A stretch of 64,000 nucleotides of DNA from Nissolia schottii (Eukaryota; Streptophyta; Magnoliopsida; Fabales; Fabaceae): the NCBI GenBank assembly GCA_003254905.1, contig QANU01015176.1:228881-292880 (forward strand). Direction: 5' to 3'. Shown here piece by piece: positions 22,335 to 34,000 of this stretch. The position numbers were made by a program, and so were the translations under genes. The notes under the pieces were generated by a model, which saw only the letters and a list, made by a program, of their open reading frames with translations, was not told the origin of the DNA and made no database searches. Every line of letters starts with the position of its first letter. Positions within the stretch are counted from its first letter, which is position 1.

Positions 22335-22606
22335 ATGAGGATTCCACGCGGTCACTATTTCCTTCTACCCTCACCATCACTCCCTCTCGAACCCCTCCTA
22401 CCCCCTAAATCCTCTCCCCTTCCCTCACCTTCAGCCCCTATCAAACCCTCAAATTCAGCCACTCTCGAAAACCCCTCTTCTTCCCTCACCTTCAGCCCTT
22501 TCGAAAACCTCCGCGTCTGTCCTCACCCACGTCTACCATTACCTTCACGCGTGCATCACTGTTTACATCCCGAAACGTCTCACCTAAACGCTTCACAGGT
22601 TCTTTC
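22335..22606 (+). other. C-rich exon-like block near the left end of the CACTA-like element
   Basis: ATG at 22335 opens ~90 residues rich in Pro, Ser and Leu (MRIPRGHYFLLPSPSLPL...). The base composition is markedly more GC/C-rich than the surroundings. A 'cacag' followed by 'gttctttct' near 22597-22606 could be a donor. The product is not recognised. It could be a captured 5' exon or a promoter-proximal region of the element. Confidence 0.3.
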
Positions 22607-23876
22607 TAATTTTCCCTAATTCTAAATTTTGTTTTATTTATTGTGTTTGCCCCAATTTTTTTAACCCAATTTATAGCAAGAGTTCATTCCTAGTGTTGGT
22701 TAGTTAATGATGTTGTTAGGCAGATGATTTAGGCGCTGAAGGTAAAGAATAATGCTATGCTGTATGTGACTAAATCAGAATCTAATTCAACTCTACCAAA
22801 CAGGGGAAAAAAGGATGATCTTAATGAGTCATAGCACAAGGGAAATTCATTTAATCAGTTAGATAACTACTTTCTTTGCATTTTTTTTGGGATTTCTCAA
22901 CATATCTATTTCTCACCCTTGAGATGCGCTCAAGCGCCCTGTGCACATAGCCTTCACTAACTGAAAGTGCTGCAAAAACATATTCTTATGCATTGAACCC
23001 TTAATTCATTATGATTGCCACCAATATCCTTGGCTTGATATGTGTGTAGGATGATTTTTAACTTTCTAGTCTCTAAATTTACGAAAGCTATCTATGGAGT
23101 AAAGCTTTTTAGTCTCTCAAAATATATGTGAGGGAGAAATCTCTAGAGAGATTGTGAGCTTTACACAAAACAGATGATAAATGCCTAATCTTCTCAAAAT
23201 ATGTGTTTAGGATGATAAATGCCAGTTGGTTAAATTTCAAATGTAACCAACTTACTCATTCTGAGTAAGTGTAGAGAAACTATTTTTTTTTTTTTTTTCA
23301 AGTTTCTATTTTGTCAAGTTTCTAACTTGTGTTGGTACATATCTTTCAAATATATATAGACTCTCTCCATTCATTATATACCTCCTTGGTACATGGATTG
23401 GGCTACTCCCATATTTTTTATGAACCTCGTGATGGATAATAAGAATTCAATTTCCATCTATATGCTAGGATTAGACAATCCCTGCTAGATGAGTTGAATT
23501 GTTTCATATGTTATGATATTAAGATAAAAACTTTTTCAAGTTCATTGGACATATATGAAAACAGAGCTCCCATAAATAAGATAAACAGAAGTTTTGAAGG
23601 ATATCTTATTCTCCTACTTTATAGATGTTGTTGAAGAGCTAGAGAAACAAGTGAGTTTGCTATATTCAATAAATTGTATTTCTGGTTGGTTTTGAGCTTT
23701 GTCTACTAATTTCAAGGGCATGGTTTCTTTACAAGTGCCAGACCTTCAAGTTTTCTTTTATTCTTTTCTTTTTCCCTCATAAGCGTTTAGGAATAAATTT
23801 TATTTCTCGTAACCCACGCTGCTAAAGGCTTAATAGTATCTGCTTTGATTTCTTAATTTTTATAGGTTCGTAAAGG

Positions 23877-24321
23877 TAACTTTAGCCAGCTAATTTGGCA
23901 ACTGACCTCCAAAATTTTCGTTAGATATACCAAGCACGTTCAAGTAACTACAATTTGTCAATGTTTTCAAGAACTCCAAGTCCTCAGTTGAATTGGCACC
24001 TAAATTGTTGTCAGACACACATAGGAACCACAGTTGTTTTAGGCTCCCAAGACTTGGAACATGTCCCACAAAATGGTTTTTGCCAAAATCAAGTACTTGA
24101 AGCGAAGATGCAATTGTGACGGAAGTTGGGATGGTATTTGAGATATGATTGTCTCCAATTTAAAAACACCGGAGAAAAGGGAGGTTGTTGAACATGTTAG
24201 TTGGAAGAGAGCCATTAAATTGGTTTAGTGCAACCGTGAGATATCTAAGAGAGGACATATTATAAAGGAAGGAAGGAAGTGTACCGGTAAGTTTGTTGCC
24301 ATCTAGTAATAGATATGTCAA
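23877..24321 (-). pseudogene. Captured LRR receptor-like kinase ectodomain fragment
   Basis: On the minus strand this encodes consecutive leucine-rich repeats: PNLTYLLLDGNKLTGTLPSF, SSLRYLTVALNQFNGSLPTN, SSLQVLDFGKNHFVGHVPSL, and a further repeat ending NFGGQLPN. The form LxxLxxLxLxxNxLxGxLP, with 'NLGANSTEDLEFLKTLTNCS' between repeats, is typical of LRR-XII (EFR/XA21-like) receptor kinases. Two in-frame stops are present (after 'FLRCF' near 24165, and after 'LPN'). No signal peptide, membrane segment or kinase is nearby. Its orientation is opposite to the DRG exons in the same element, so it was captured separately. Confidence 0.8.
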
Positions 24322-25387
24322 GTTTGGTTTTTCAGCTTTTTTTCCCTTTTGTTGGCAATGTCCTAGTCTGTTGATTCAGTTAGTTTTATTGCCTTCTGTT
24401 GACTTAGGTTTTTGAATCATTTTCATTGTGAAGTGATCTATTATTTGCTATTAGATGCGTCTTTGTGGTTCCTATGAGAGTGGGGTTGATTAAGATCTGC
24501 TTTGGATTGAAGTTTATTAGGATATTTGATTGTTGCATAAATTGTTGACTTGTTTTTGCTTGAGATGTTACAATTTCAATCACAAAGTGCTTGTTCTTCA
24601 GCATTGCACGTTGGTATTTATTTTAAAGATCCAAACTTTGAAGTGCCTAGCCTGCTAGTTAGATATTATAAATACTAGAATTTCTCTATTTCGAGCCTTA
24701 TTGGGTGGGCACGAGTGAAAATGCTTCTTATCAAAATCCATTTCAGGAGCTGGTATTGTTTGCTGTTTCAGTTGTAATGTGTAACAATATTAGAAGACTT
24801 ACCTATCCACTCACTTGAGTAATTTCAAAATTGATTAAATGGTTTTGTTGAGTTCTGACTCTTACTTGTTTTTCAGTAAAAAAAGGGTCTGTGGCTAGCA
24901 ATAATAAATTATGCATTGAAATGAGTTCAAATTGATTAAATGGTTATGTTGAGTGCTGACTCCTACATTGTTAAGTTCATAACAAAACATTATTTGATTG
25001 TTTGCTCTTTATTAGATTCTCTCGTGGTTAATGTTCCCTTCTTTCCTTGCTATTATATATTCATTATTGAATAAAACGAATGTAGAGATAGCTTCTTCCT
25101 TCTTATTTTTTTTGTTTTTTGTTCTTTTCTATGTAAGTCAGGATATACAGCTTTTTTTTGGTATTACAAAATTTAGGATATTTTCCTGGAGCTTCTTCAA
25201 CTTTAGACAATATTTGGGATATTTTTATCTTCCTAGGTCGTATGTGGTGTTTTGCAAATGGTATTTTAGAGGTGTTTCTCTGTTAGATATGAAGAGAGAT
25301 TGGTATCTCTTGTTACATGGCCAAATCTCTTAAGATGTAGTACTTCCTTTTGTATCTGTCCTTGATGTTATATTTCCTTCTGTGCAG

Positions 25388-25489
25388 GTTATATATCATA
25401 TCTGGTCCACTACTGACCCATTGAAATTCAAATGTATAAGAGCTGCCCTCAGAAAACTCAATTTGGTAGAAGATAGAGCTATTTCAAGG
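25388..25489 (+). other. Exon-like segment, unrecognised
   Basis: 102 bp open in phase 0 between 'gtgcag' and 'gtataag'. It encodes 34 residues (VIYHIWSTTDPLKFKCIRAA then LRKLNLVEDRAISR). Intron-like TA/T-rich DNA lies on both sides. It could be a captured exon of an unknown gene or part of the element's own gene. I do not recognise the family. Confidence 0.35.
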
Positions 25490-26888
25490 GTATAAGTTCA
25501 CTTCCTTCGTAATATGAAAGTTTTACTTGCAACAATTATTTCTTACTCCCTTAATTGTCAATATGTGTTTGTCATGCCCTCTTTAGTTATTTGTCTTTTG
25601 CATTTCCTTTTTCACAGGTATTGTTAAATGCTAATTAACAGAAACTATTTTCTTGTTCCTTGTAATTTTTGTCTCTTGCTTAATTATTTGAATAGTGAGT
25701 ATGTCAGCTGTAGGACTGTGATAGTTAGTCTATTTTTTGTATAAGAGAATTTGGATTCTCAATCAAAAGGGACTCTCTATCAAGATTTCCATTACTTCTA
25801 TTATCTGTAACTATATATCCTAAATGTTATAGTGTCAAAACTGAATATATGTAAAATGACAAATGATTATTGACATTGGGATGATAATTACACTCTATAA
25901 TGTAGGATCTACGTTTTGATTGAGTATGCTATGAGAAGGAAACTTTGGGAGGTGACCAGCAATACAGTTAGCTGTGTCTAAGTAAGATTTCCTCCTCGAA
26001 ATACAATTATGTGTTATATTTTAATGCTCCTGCTTTTGTGCTTCTTATCATGGGGTGCTTTTTTGCATGGTATTGTTATGTGGTTTCAGCAACTTTAGAG
26101 CACTACATCTGAGTGCTCTAACTCTTATTAGTTATTATCAACGTTGTTAGGATTGAAGTTGTGGTATGCGTCAATTAGGTACTCTCTACAGGACTTGGCA
26201 GGATTCTGCCAAATTTAATTTCTAGGAAGCATACAAATAGTGCTGCTACAGGTAATTTTTCTAGTATTTATATGTACCACTAGCCCTGAGCAATTTTGGA
26301 TATTGTAATTTGTAACTTTTGCAGTAAAAAGATGATGTAAAAGTTTGTTTTTTTAAAGAAAAATTACAATGGTTGACTCTGCACTCTGCACCTGTTATAT
26401 AGAAGCTTTTGTAATTAGCATCTTTTTTATGTTTCTGGGGTGTGACGATGTGTGGTTGGCAGACTGTTTAACTCCCATGTCCTGTTCTATGTGTCCGTAT
26501 TAATTGATTGTGTCTGTTTCGTTCCTGTATAGCGGTTGTTATTTTGAAGTTATAATATTCTTTTCATATTCCTTTCTTATTCAGCCTCCATTTGTATTTC
26601 TAGCCCTTCAGGGTTCACTCCGATTTTTTATTGCGACAAGTATAATGAATAATGGGTTATGTTCACATTAGATTTTTGTGTGATTAGCTTGTATGAAACC
26701 CATGAAAAGTCTTGTTAGCAATAGAAAGTCAGAAGCTATGAGCATTATTAACATCAATATAGAATTTGAATGTGGTTTTATAACCAATTGTGTGCCATTT
26801 GTTTTTGGATTGTCATTTATGCCTTAGTGAATTACTTGTTTTATAACCAATTGTGTCATTTATGCCTTAGTGAATTGCTATCTTACAG

Positions 26889-26988
26889 AGTACAAGTATT
26901 TTATCTTTAATTCAAAACCTTGACAACCTTGAGCCTGGACAATACACCAGCTTGGGTGCTTGCTTTCTGATAGTGTTGTCTCTCGTGG
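26889..26988 (+). other. Exon-like segment, unrecognised
   Basis: About 100 bp between 'cttacag' and 'gtaagtg', open in the frame that starts AGT ACA (STSILSLIQNLDNLEPGQYT then SLGACFLIVLSLV). Good splice signals sit at both ends. The family is unknown. Confidence 0.3.
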
Positions 26989-28105
26989 GTAAGTGTTTAT
27001 TATCTTTCTGTTCTTGGCTGGATTGACCTTTATCGGATGTACGTTGATGAGTTATTGGGGTGAAAAGCTGTCATGGGATTCTGTTTCTAATTCTGTGTTT
27101 GTCCAAACAAATGCTACAGGCTACTGCAATTTGTACTTGATCAATAATTTCCAAACAGGTGAAAATAAAAGTTATTTTGGTTAAAGTTTAGAAGTATTAG
27201 AATAATGTTAAATTAGATAGTAATGTAAAAATTTACTGGTTATTGTGCGCATGGACCTTATCTGTAATGTATGCAAAGAGATATGGGAAAACCTCGGGTT
27301 TATGAAGTCAAATCTGATGTAGAGTGTCTGCGGATATAGCAACAATTGAGAGTGGAAGGCGATAAACTGCAAACAGAATAGATACCAAGTATAAGGAGGT
27401 AAAGTGCGATAGAGAATAGATGCAATGACTGTTGGGCCTTCTCAGAGGCTTTTGATTTTGGGCATAAGATCTTATGTTGTTGGTTTTACATTTGTGATGG
27501 AATTTAAGGTATGACTAAGGTCCTGGCAGTTGTCAATGCATTTAACTGTTCTCAGAATAATGCACTCTGTAGGTCTTAACTAACAAAATGTTTGTCAGGA
27601 AATGAGCAATTGTAATTTGAATTATCCATGATGTTGACAAGACTTATTCGGTAGTTGAAATTGAAGAAATTTGCCGTATTGTTTATGATCTCTAAATTGA
27701 TTCCAAGAACTACTTAAAATGCCCATTGAAGATATTTGCTGCTTGTTTGACATTCTGCTTAATGTGCCTAGTTTATGCACATAGAAACCTTAATAAAGAC
27801 CTTTGATTTCTTGTGCTGATTGTTTCTGTTTTTGGGGCTGAATAAGTCATAGCAGAACAATTAGCGTATGCAATTAATTGATAGTAGGTTTTTTTTGGCC
27901 GGCTTGTATAGTGCCATTTAATATATGCTTTTGCTGTGTCATCTGTACAAAACTTCACTTGCAAATTGATAAACTGCTTGCGGATAGTGCTGCTGCTAAC
28001 TACTGACATGAATGTGATGCTTGGTTCTCTTTCTGATTCTTTTGGAAAACATGGCTTTGGTATTATTAACAGTGAAAGAATTCTGATTTGTGAATATTCT
28101 CTAAG

Positions 28106-28162
28106 GTTATAGTTGTTGCTAAGTCTTCTGACATGGTATTGATGGTTCTTGATGCTTCAAAA
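28106..28162 (+). pseudogene. Captured exon of a developmentally regulated GTP-binding protein (DRG)
   Basis: 57 bp between AG and GTAAGT encode VIVVAKSSDMVLMVLDASK. This is the conserved G-domain stretch of plant DRG (OBG/DRG family) GTPases just after the G3 region (family form close to RQVIAVAKSSDIVLMVLDASK). It is in phase 0 with the next exon at 28671. Upstream and downstream DRG exons, including the P-loop, are absent, so this is a fragment. DRGs are ribosome-associated GTPases in the cytosol; no function is expected from this copy. Confidence 0.8.
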
Positions 28163-28670
28163 GTAAGTTCCATTTTGGCATTTTCTACTGCAGTATTTCA
28201 TTCTTTATGTTCTTAGTATTGCTAGTTGAATGTTGATAAAATGATATGTTGGTTGTTGCATCAAATTACTATTCTGACTAGGGATAAAAATTAGCTATGG
28301 TGTTGACCATTAAACATTATTATTAAAGACACCCTTCAATCAGGCCTTGGAACTAAACTAGTTGCTTTTTCATTACGTAATAGTTACTGTGTATTCCCTT
28401 AGATTTTTGTTCTAATATAAATGACTTGCTTAATTATTTTATCTGGTTGCACAAGATCATTGTTTTACTAGATCATGTTTATATCTTCCTGTTCGTTCCA
28501 ACATATTTTCCTTTCCTGTAATTACTTGTATTGCCTCTGGCTCCCCACCATGCAAGGAATATGTTATCTTATGACAATGCTTATGTCATTTTATAACGCT
28601 TCCTTTCTGAATCTATGTTGCTTGTGGAATTGCTTCACATCACTTTTATATTTTTTTAATAATGTGCCAG

Positions 28671-28745
28671 AGTGTGGGCCATAGGCAAATATTGACTAGG
28701 GAGCTGGAGGCTGTGGACTTGCGGTTAAACGAGAGACCACCTCAG
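28671..28745 (+). pseudogene. Second captured DRG exon
   Basis: 75 bp between 'gccag' and 'gtatgt' encode SVGHRQILTRELEAVDLRLN followed by ERPPQ. This corresponds to the DRG segment SEGHRQILTKELEAVGLRLNKRPPQ. Changes such as E to V, G to D and K to E suggest relaxed constraint. It directly follows, in correct order and phase, the exon at 28106-28162, so a genomic piece with its intron was captured. Confidence 0.82.
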
Positions 28746-29180
28746 GTATGTTTTGGGACATATGACATGAAACATATATTTTATATATAGGTCTGAGTTA
28801 GATTTATATGTTATAGAAACAAGCAAAGAGGGGGAAAACCACTTTCTTAGGCTCTATTTCATCTTTCTCCTGTCCTTGCCATCTTAAGTGCTAAAATTCC
28901 TTTAAAGTCTTAGAGAAAGACTTTCAGTAAGAATAAGATCAACTCTGCTGTATATGTTTTGCAAAGTTGAGCTACTTGCAACATATGCCTAAATGCGTAA
29001 TTGATCGCAAGCAAAATGAGGATGCCGTGCTCAACAGTCCACATTTCACATCCTGTAAATACAAGAATATTGGATAAAGATAGGAGATCTTCACTCAGTC
29101 TTTTTTATTTTATTTTTTGGTATTTCTGATCTTTTGGATGTGTATCATGTTTTAATGTTTTATTTTAATTTTTATTTCAG

Positions 29181-29240
29181 ATTGTAGATTCGGAATCACC
29201 AGTGCAAACAAGACCGTCTTCTAGTAGCGAGGAAGTTTAA
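29181..29240 (+). other. Terminal exon-like segment after the DRG fragment
   Basis: 60 bp after 'tttcag', open in phase 0 relative to the DRG exon at 28671-28745 and ending in TAA (IVDSESPVQTRPSSSSEEV). A real DRG would continue with IYFKKKK..., so this is not the native next exon. It would make a chimeric end if spliced. Origin unknown. Confidence 0.35.
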
Positions 29241-30055
29241 TTAGCATGTAATTAAACTTAGGCTTTCAAGTTAGTTCAATGGTAGGACTATAGGACTCAT
29301 TCCTTAGGCTATGAGTATGGCAAAACTCATGTTTATGTCTTATTACAAGATAATTAAGATTTGTATATTTTATTTTTTGTTTTATGAATTCATTTGACCA
29401 TTTTGCTTATTACAATTTTTTTTTAAGTAATGTATAGTTAATACTTTTATACATGCAATTAATTAATTATTTAATTTTGAATATTACACCTTGCATGATC
29501 ATGTTAGGGTTTGGTGTAATTTGTTAGTAATTTGAAAAAGTGTGTAAATATAATGAATCAAAACAGAAAAAAAATCTAAAATTAGAATTTTAAAGAAATT
29601 TTATAAAAATATTAAAACTGTGCATTTCGTGGCGGTGAAGAACCGTCGCCATATAACATTAGCATTTTGGAACCTAAGATGGCAACGGTTTAAAACCGCC
29701 GGTAAATGTAATAGACATTTTCAGTTCGCATTTTCTGGTGGTTGTTCCGGCAGTTAGTGACAGGCCACTGAATGACTGGCAACACTGGTAATAGCCAGGA
29801 AGTACATTTAGCGACGGTTATAATCGTCGGTAAATGCAATTGTGAACCGTAGGAAACGCCATTTTTTTGTAGTGATTGGATTTACTATATATATATGTAT
29901 GTATATATATTTATAGGGCTTGCTGCTTGCGGATAAGTGTGTATCAATATATCCTACGATTTGATTACATGTTCTTTGCTTTCTCCGATGTAGGCCCAAA
30001 CAAAAACAAATCAACCAGTAAGTCCAACAACAGAAAATTCTAGCATGATCACATC

Positions 30056-30371
30056 TAGGGTTGTCAATTGGGTCAGTTGGGCCCATATAAGTCCGGTCTG
30101 GTTAACTCACGGGCCTAAATGAGTTTTTTATCGGCCGATTTTTATCTGTTTGACCAGTCCATTTATGTGGATAAATGGGTTAGTTTGTTGATTATGCCTA
30201 TGTTAACACTAAATAAGCCAGTTCAGCCCATGGGCTAAATGGGTTAGGTCTAAATGGACCGGACTTAAACGGACTTCTGCTATTCGTGAGCTAAATTTTA
30301 TATGTTTGGTCAGTCCATTTAATCGAGTAAATAGACCAAGTTTACAGGCCAACCTCATTTTGACAGTCCTA
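30056..30371. mobile_element. hAT-type MITE with 8-bp target duplication
   Basis: Perfect duplication ATCACATC (30048-30055 and 30372-30379). The termini TAGGGTTGTCAA and, from the right, TAGGACTGTCAA match in 10 of 12 bases. Internal GGGCC/CCCAT and 'aaatgggtta' repeats are typical of this common plant hAT family. 316 bp, non-coding. Confidence 0.88.
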
Positions 30372-30379
30372 ATCACATC

Positions 30380-30560
30380 ATATGTAAGTCTTGATAAGAC
30401 TTAAATGATTTCATTTTTACTATTTGAATGAAATTCAATTAAATTTTGTTGATATATCCTACTAATAAACATTGAATATGATAAGATTTTACAATTTTAC
30501 ACTCACATATATGACAGTGGCTTAAATGCACCTCAAAAGAAAAACTTTATAATTTAAAAA

Positions 30561-30598
<38 letters not shown>

Positions 30599-31397
30599 CT
30601 AAAATGAGTTTTTTTGGTCGGAGAAAATAAGTCTTATAGTTCCACATACTTTGTACATAGGTGGTAATTAAGGCCGGGCTACATATGACATGACCCATTG
30701 CAAATGGAGCAACAACCCTCAACAACCAACAAATGTGAATATGGCCGAATTGCACAAAGTTCTAAAAGTAATTAAGGAAATCAACGTGGAAGCTTGTAGT
30801 ACTTGAAACTAAAGCTTTCTTTTTTTTTTTAACACGAGGCTCAGTTCAAATTAAATGTCTTTCCACGCTGGCTTTTATGACTTTTGGTCGCGAGAAGATG
30901 CTAGAAACATATAGTATAAATGTTTACATGAAATAAAAATGAAAATGGAAAATATACACAATTTAACCCCCACTTGACAATCTTTTACATGACATGGCTC
31001 AGAGTTCAGTGTGATCAGTTGCCAAAAGTCTACAGCAGGTTACTCGATCTGTCACAAGCATCTCAATTATGTCAATTGTAAGACGAAAACTACGTTCTCA
31101 TTTGTTTAATTATTAATCATTAATCACAACTACTAAACCGGCTTTAATCTCCTCACAAAGGATATAAATTAAAGTGCACATGCACATGGGTGTGTGACCA
31201 ACCACTATAGCCTTGGGGAAGAATTAATTAATAATAAACCTTATATAATGTACACTTCTTTTGCATTAATATGAAATCAAAAGCCCTACAAATTAGCTCC
31301 ATCGATCTGACATGCCTACTAGCATGAGCATTGAAAGCAGCTTTCGCTTATAATTAAGGCCAACAAAGCTTTATTAGTTCAAAAACAGTTCTGTTAT
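30380..31397. other. AT-rich intergenic DNA with an A/AT run
   Basis: Holds a poly(A)-(AT)n run at about 30556-30597. No gene recognised; the 77-residue minus frame at 30522 runs through the microsatellite. Confidence 0.45.
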
Positions 31398-33104
31398 ATG
31401 TACACCCTAAATCCATATTAATATACGGTAGGGTTCACAATATCACCTCCCGCTAATCTCTCTCTCTCTCTCCCACTCTCGCTCACCTGTGCGTCCAAAA
31501 CACGCGTAATCTCTCTCTTCTATCTCTCTTCACTTCTGATCCAAAAACACAGGAAACTCTGGTCCCTTTCTTCGATCTCTCTTCACTTTCATCAACTTTC
31601 TTTGATCTCTCTTCACTCTCGTCTATCTGGCATTTGTTAGAGAGATGAGTGATTGAAGGAAAAAAGAAACCAAGATCAAAAAAAGGAATGTTGCTGCTTG
31701 TTATCTTCTTTTAAATAAGAAAGAGAAAAGTTTGGAAAAAAACAAAAAACAGATCATAATTGACAAGAAGAAGGAAAAGAAACAAAACATCAAAGCATAA
31801 TTAACAGTGCTGTAAGCAAGTGCTTAATGTTTGCACATATGCCCATTTAACGTTTGCACTTATGCCTATTTAAAGTTTGCACACTTTTACAATACATCAA
31901 ATTCTGCATTTTTATGCATTTGTGACAAACATATAATACTTATATCACATCACCTAATATTTATTCATGACAATATGTAAAAGATTGTGTCAAAATATTT
32001 ATAATATTTATGCATTAATTGTTGAAAGGTTGAGAATGTGCCAAAATGCACATTCTCTTCTTCAACAAAGACAAAACGCTGTAACATGTGGATAATGTTT
32101 GCACATACGTCCATTTAATGTTTGCACTTATGTCAATTTAAAGTTTGCACACTTCTACAATACATTAAATTCTGCATTTTTATGCATTTGTGACAAACAC
32201 ATAATTCTTATATCACACCATTTAATGTTTATTCATGACAATATGCAAAAAATTGTCAAAATATTTATAATATTTATGTATTAATTGTTAAAAGGTTGAG
32301 AATGTGCCAAAATGCACATTCTCTTCCTCAACAAAGACAAAACCTGTGACTTGTGGATAATGTTTGCACATACGCCTATTTAATGTTTGCACTTATACCC
32401 ATTTAATGCTTGCACTTATACCCATTTAAAGTTTGCACACTTCTACAATACATTAAATTCTACATTTTTATGCATTTGTGACAAACACATAATGCTTATA
32501 TCACACCATCTAATATTTATTCATGACAATTTGTAAAAAATTGTGTCAAAATGTTTATAATACTTATGCATTAATTGTTGAAAGGTTGATAATGTGTCAA
32601 AATGCACATCCTCTTCCTCACCGAAAACAAAACCTGTGGCCTATGGATAATGTTTGCACATACGTCCATTTAATGTTTGCACTTAGGCTCATTTAAAGTT
32701 TGCACATTTAATTTTCTGTCATATGCATGTTAGTGATGAATGAGCATTAGAACATATAAAGCTTCAATACACTAAAATTTCACAGAGACGTCAAAGGACA
32801 AAATTATTCATGGAAATCAAAGAAAAAAAAGCATGAAAACGATGATGATGATAATCAAAGAATGGATAACGATGATAGGAGGATGAGAGAATGACAGAGG
32901 ATGACGATGATGATGATGACAAACATAACAGAACAATGATGAGAGGTTGAAGACGATGAGTGAAAATGATGAAGAGAACAAATCTGAGTTTGGGGTGCGC
33001 GCGTTGTGTATAATTATACGTTATACATATAATTGTCATTAATTGCATATAAAACTGTATAAAAGAGTGGTGTATGTACGGGTGTATAGTTTAGGGGTGT
33101 ACAT
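31398..33104. mobile_element. Possible TIR-flanked element enclosing a tandem array
   Basis: ATGTACACCCTAA at 31398 and its inverted near-copy TTAGGGGTGTACAT ending at 33104 bound a unit. Inside are a CTCTCTC-rich block (31458-31625), a ~267-bp tandem repeat (31826-32720) and a GAT-rich block (32838-32985). There is no transposase. The inverted ends are short (13 of 14 bases) and no target duplication was established, so the element status is tentative. Confidence 0.4.
31826..32720. repeat. Tandem repeat, ~267-bp unit, about 3.3 copies
   Basis: Copies start at about 31826, 32093, 32358 and 32647 with 'aatgtttgcacatacg' or close variants. Each contains 'tttgcatttttatgcatttgtgac'-like and 'gagaatgtgccaaaatgcac' segments. 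The third copy has an extra ~24-bp internal duplication of 'acccatttaatg(c/t)ttgcactt', giving a ~290-bp spacing. No coding potential. Confidence 0.85.
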
Positions 33105-34000
33105 GGAGATTTTTGGTTCAAAAAAGTAGTTTCTATACATATCTAACCTAGCCAAATGAATAGTGCTTACAAAAAAATAAGAACGTGCAAGCTAATAGTA
33201 TGTTTTTGTCTTTTTCTTCCTTTTTTTTTTATTCCCACTTCTTTTAAGTGAAATTAATTTAGAGTGTGAGCATGCAAAATGGAAAATGGCAATAATGTTG
33301 ACTACCAAAAAAAAAGGGACTAGCATTTGGAAACAGAGTCATGGATGCCTCGCTTTATATGGACAAGGAAAATAAAAGTTGTATATATGTCTCAAAAGAC
33401 AAGTACACATGCAAAGTTTACAAGTGGACTCTACCTTGTTGTCATATTCATTTTAAGATACACCTTGAAGTGTTTCATTAATTATTGATTACTTGGGAGT
33501 TAACCAATAATTAAGCAATTAAAATGAACCATAAAGTCGAGCGCAAATAACAATTGCTTTATTTCTCGGAACTGCACCGTCCAACACCATTTGGGGGGGG
33601 GGGGTAGTCTCATTGGCCCATATTTGGTAATGGGCTTGAGTAGCAAGAGGAAGGCCCACATTGATGGTCCTGTCCTGTGTTTCTTGAGTGGAGGCCCAAA
33701 CAAATCGAGCAAAACACAAGGGGGGAGGTGAGGATCCTTCCTTCGCATTCATCATTTTGTGTAGCTAAAAGGTGAAATCTTTCCGTTCCTCTTGATGATA
33801 TTATCATTTATCATCATCAATTGTAATTTTAGTGTAACATGTATGTATCTGTGACTTTCAGGATAGATTAGATTAGATTAGATTAGAGTAGAGGTGGAAT
33901 GAGATTTTGAGGTTTTTCAATCATCAAGTAATTGTTTTTCTTGTATAATGGTGATCTGCGTCTGATTACTGTTGCAGTTTCAGTGAGGGTTGAGTCAATA
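33105..34000. other. Upstream region of the GOT1-like gene
   Basis: No separate gene is supported. A G run lies at 33593-33604, and a (GATTA)n run near 33868-33885 precedes the coding start by ~115 bp. 'gttgcag' at 33971-33977 could be the acceptor of a 5' UTR intron. Confidence 0.4.

Larger units (their letters stand above)
22174..29874. mobile_element. CACTA-like element carrying captured gene fragments
   Basis: The right end read on the minus strand is CACTACAAAAAAATGGCG, a CACTA (En/Spm) terminus. Within ~250 bp of both ends are sub-terminal motifs of the type GCGGCGGTT/AACCGCCGC (22200-22335 and 29625-29850), as in CACTA elements. The left terminus is degenerate ('ataactaccgaagacattt' from 22174) and its exact base is uncertain. 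A 3-bp ATT lies just before it and just after the right end. The interior has no transposase that I recognise. It has a minus-strand LRR fragment and plus-strand DRG exons with splice signals, so it looks like a Pack-type gene-capturing non-autonomous element. The right end is firm and the left end is provisional. Confidence 0.6.

Noticed and set aside
29268..29340. tRNA-like segment with 'agttcaatggtaggac' (D-arm-like)
   Set aside because: No matching acceptor stem or T-arm box (GGTTCGANNCC) follows. At most it is a decayed tRNA-derived fragment.
33868..33885. Possible CRISPR-like or regulatory array at the (GATTA)n run
   Set aside because: A simple short tandem repeat in a plant genome. 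No spacers, and no CRISPR array anywhere in the window.
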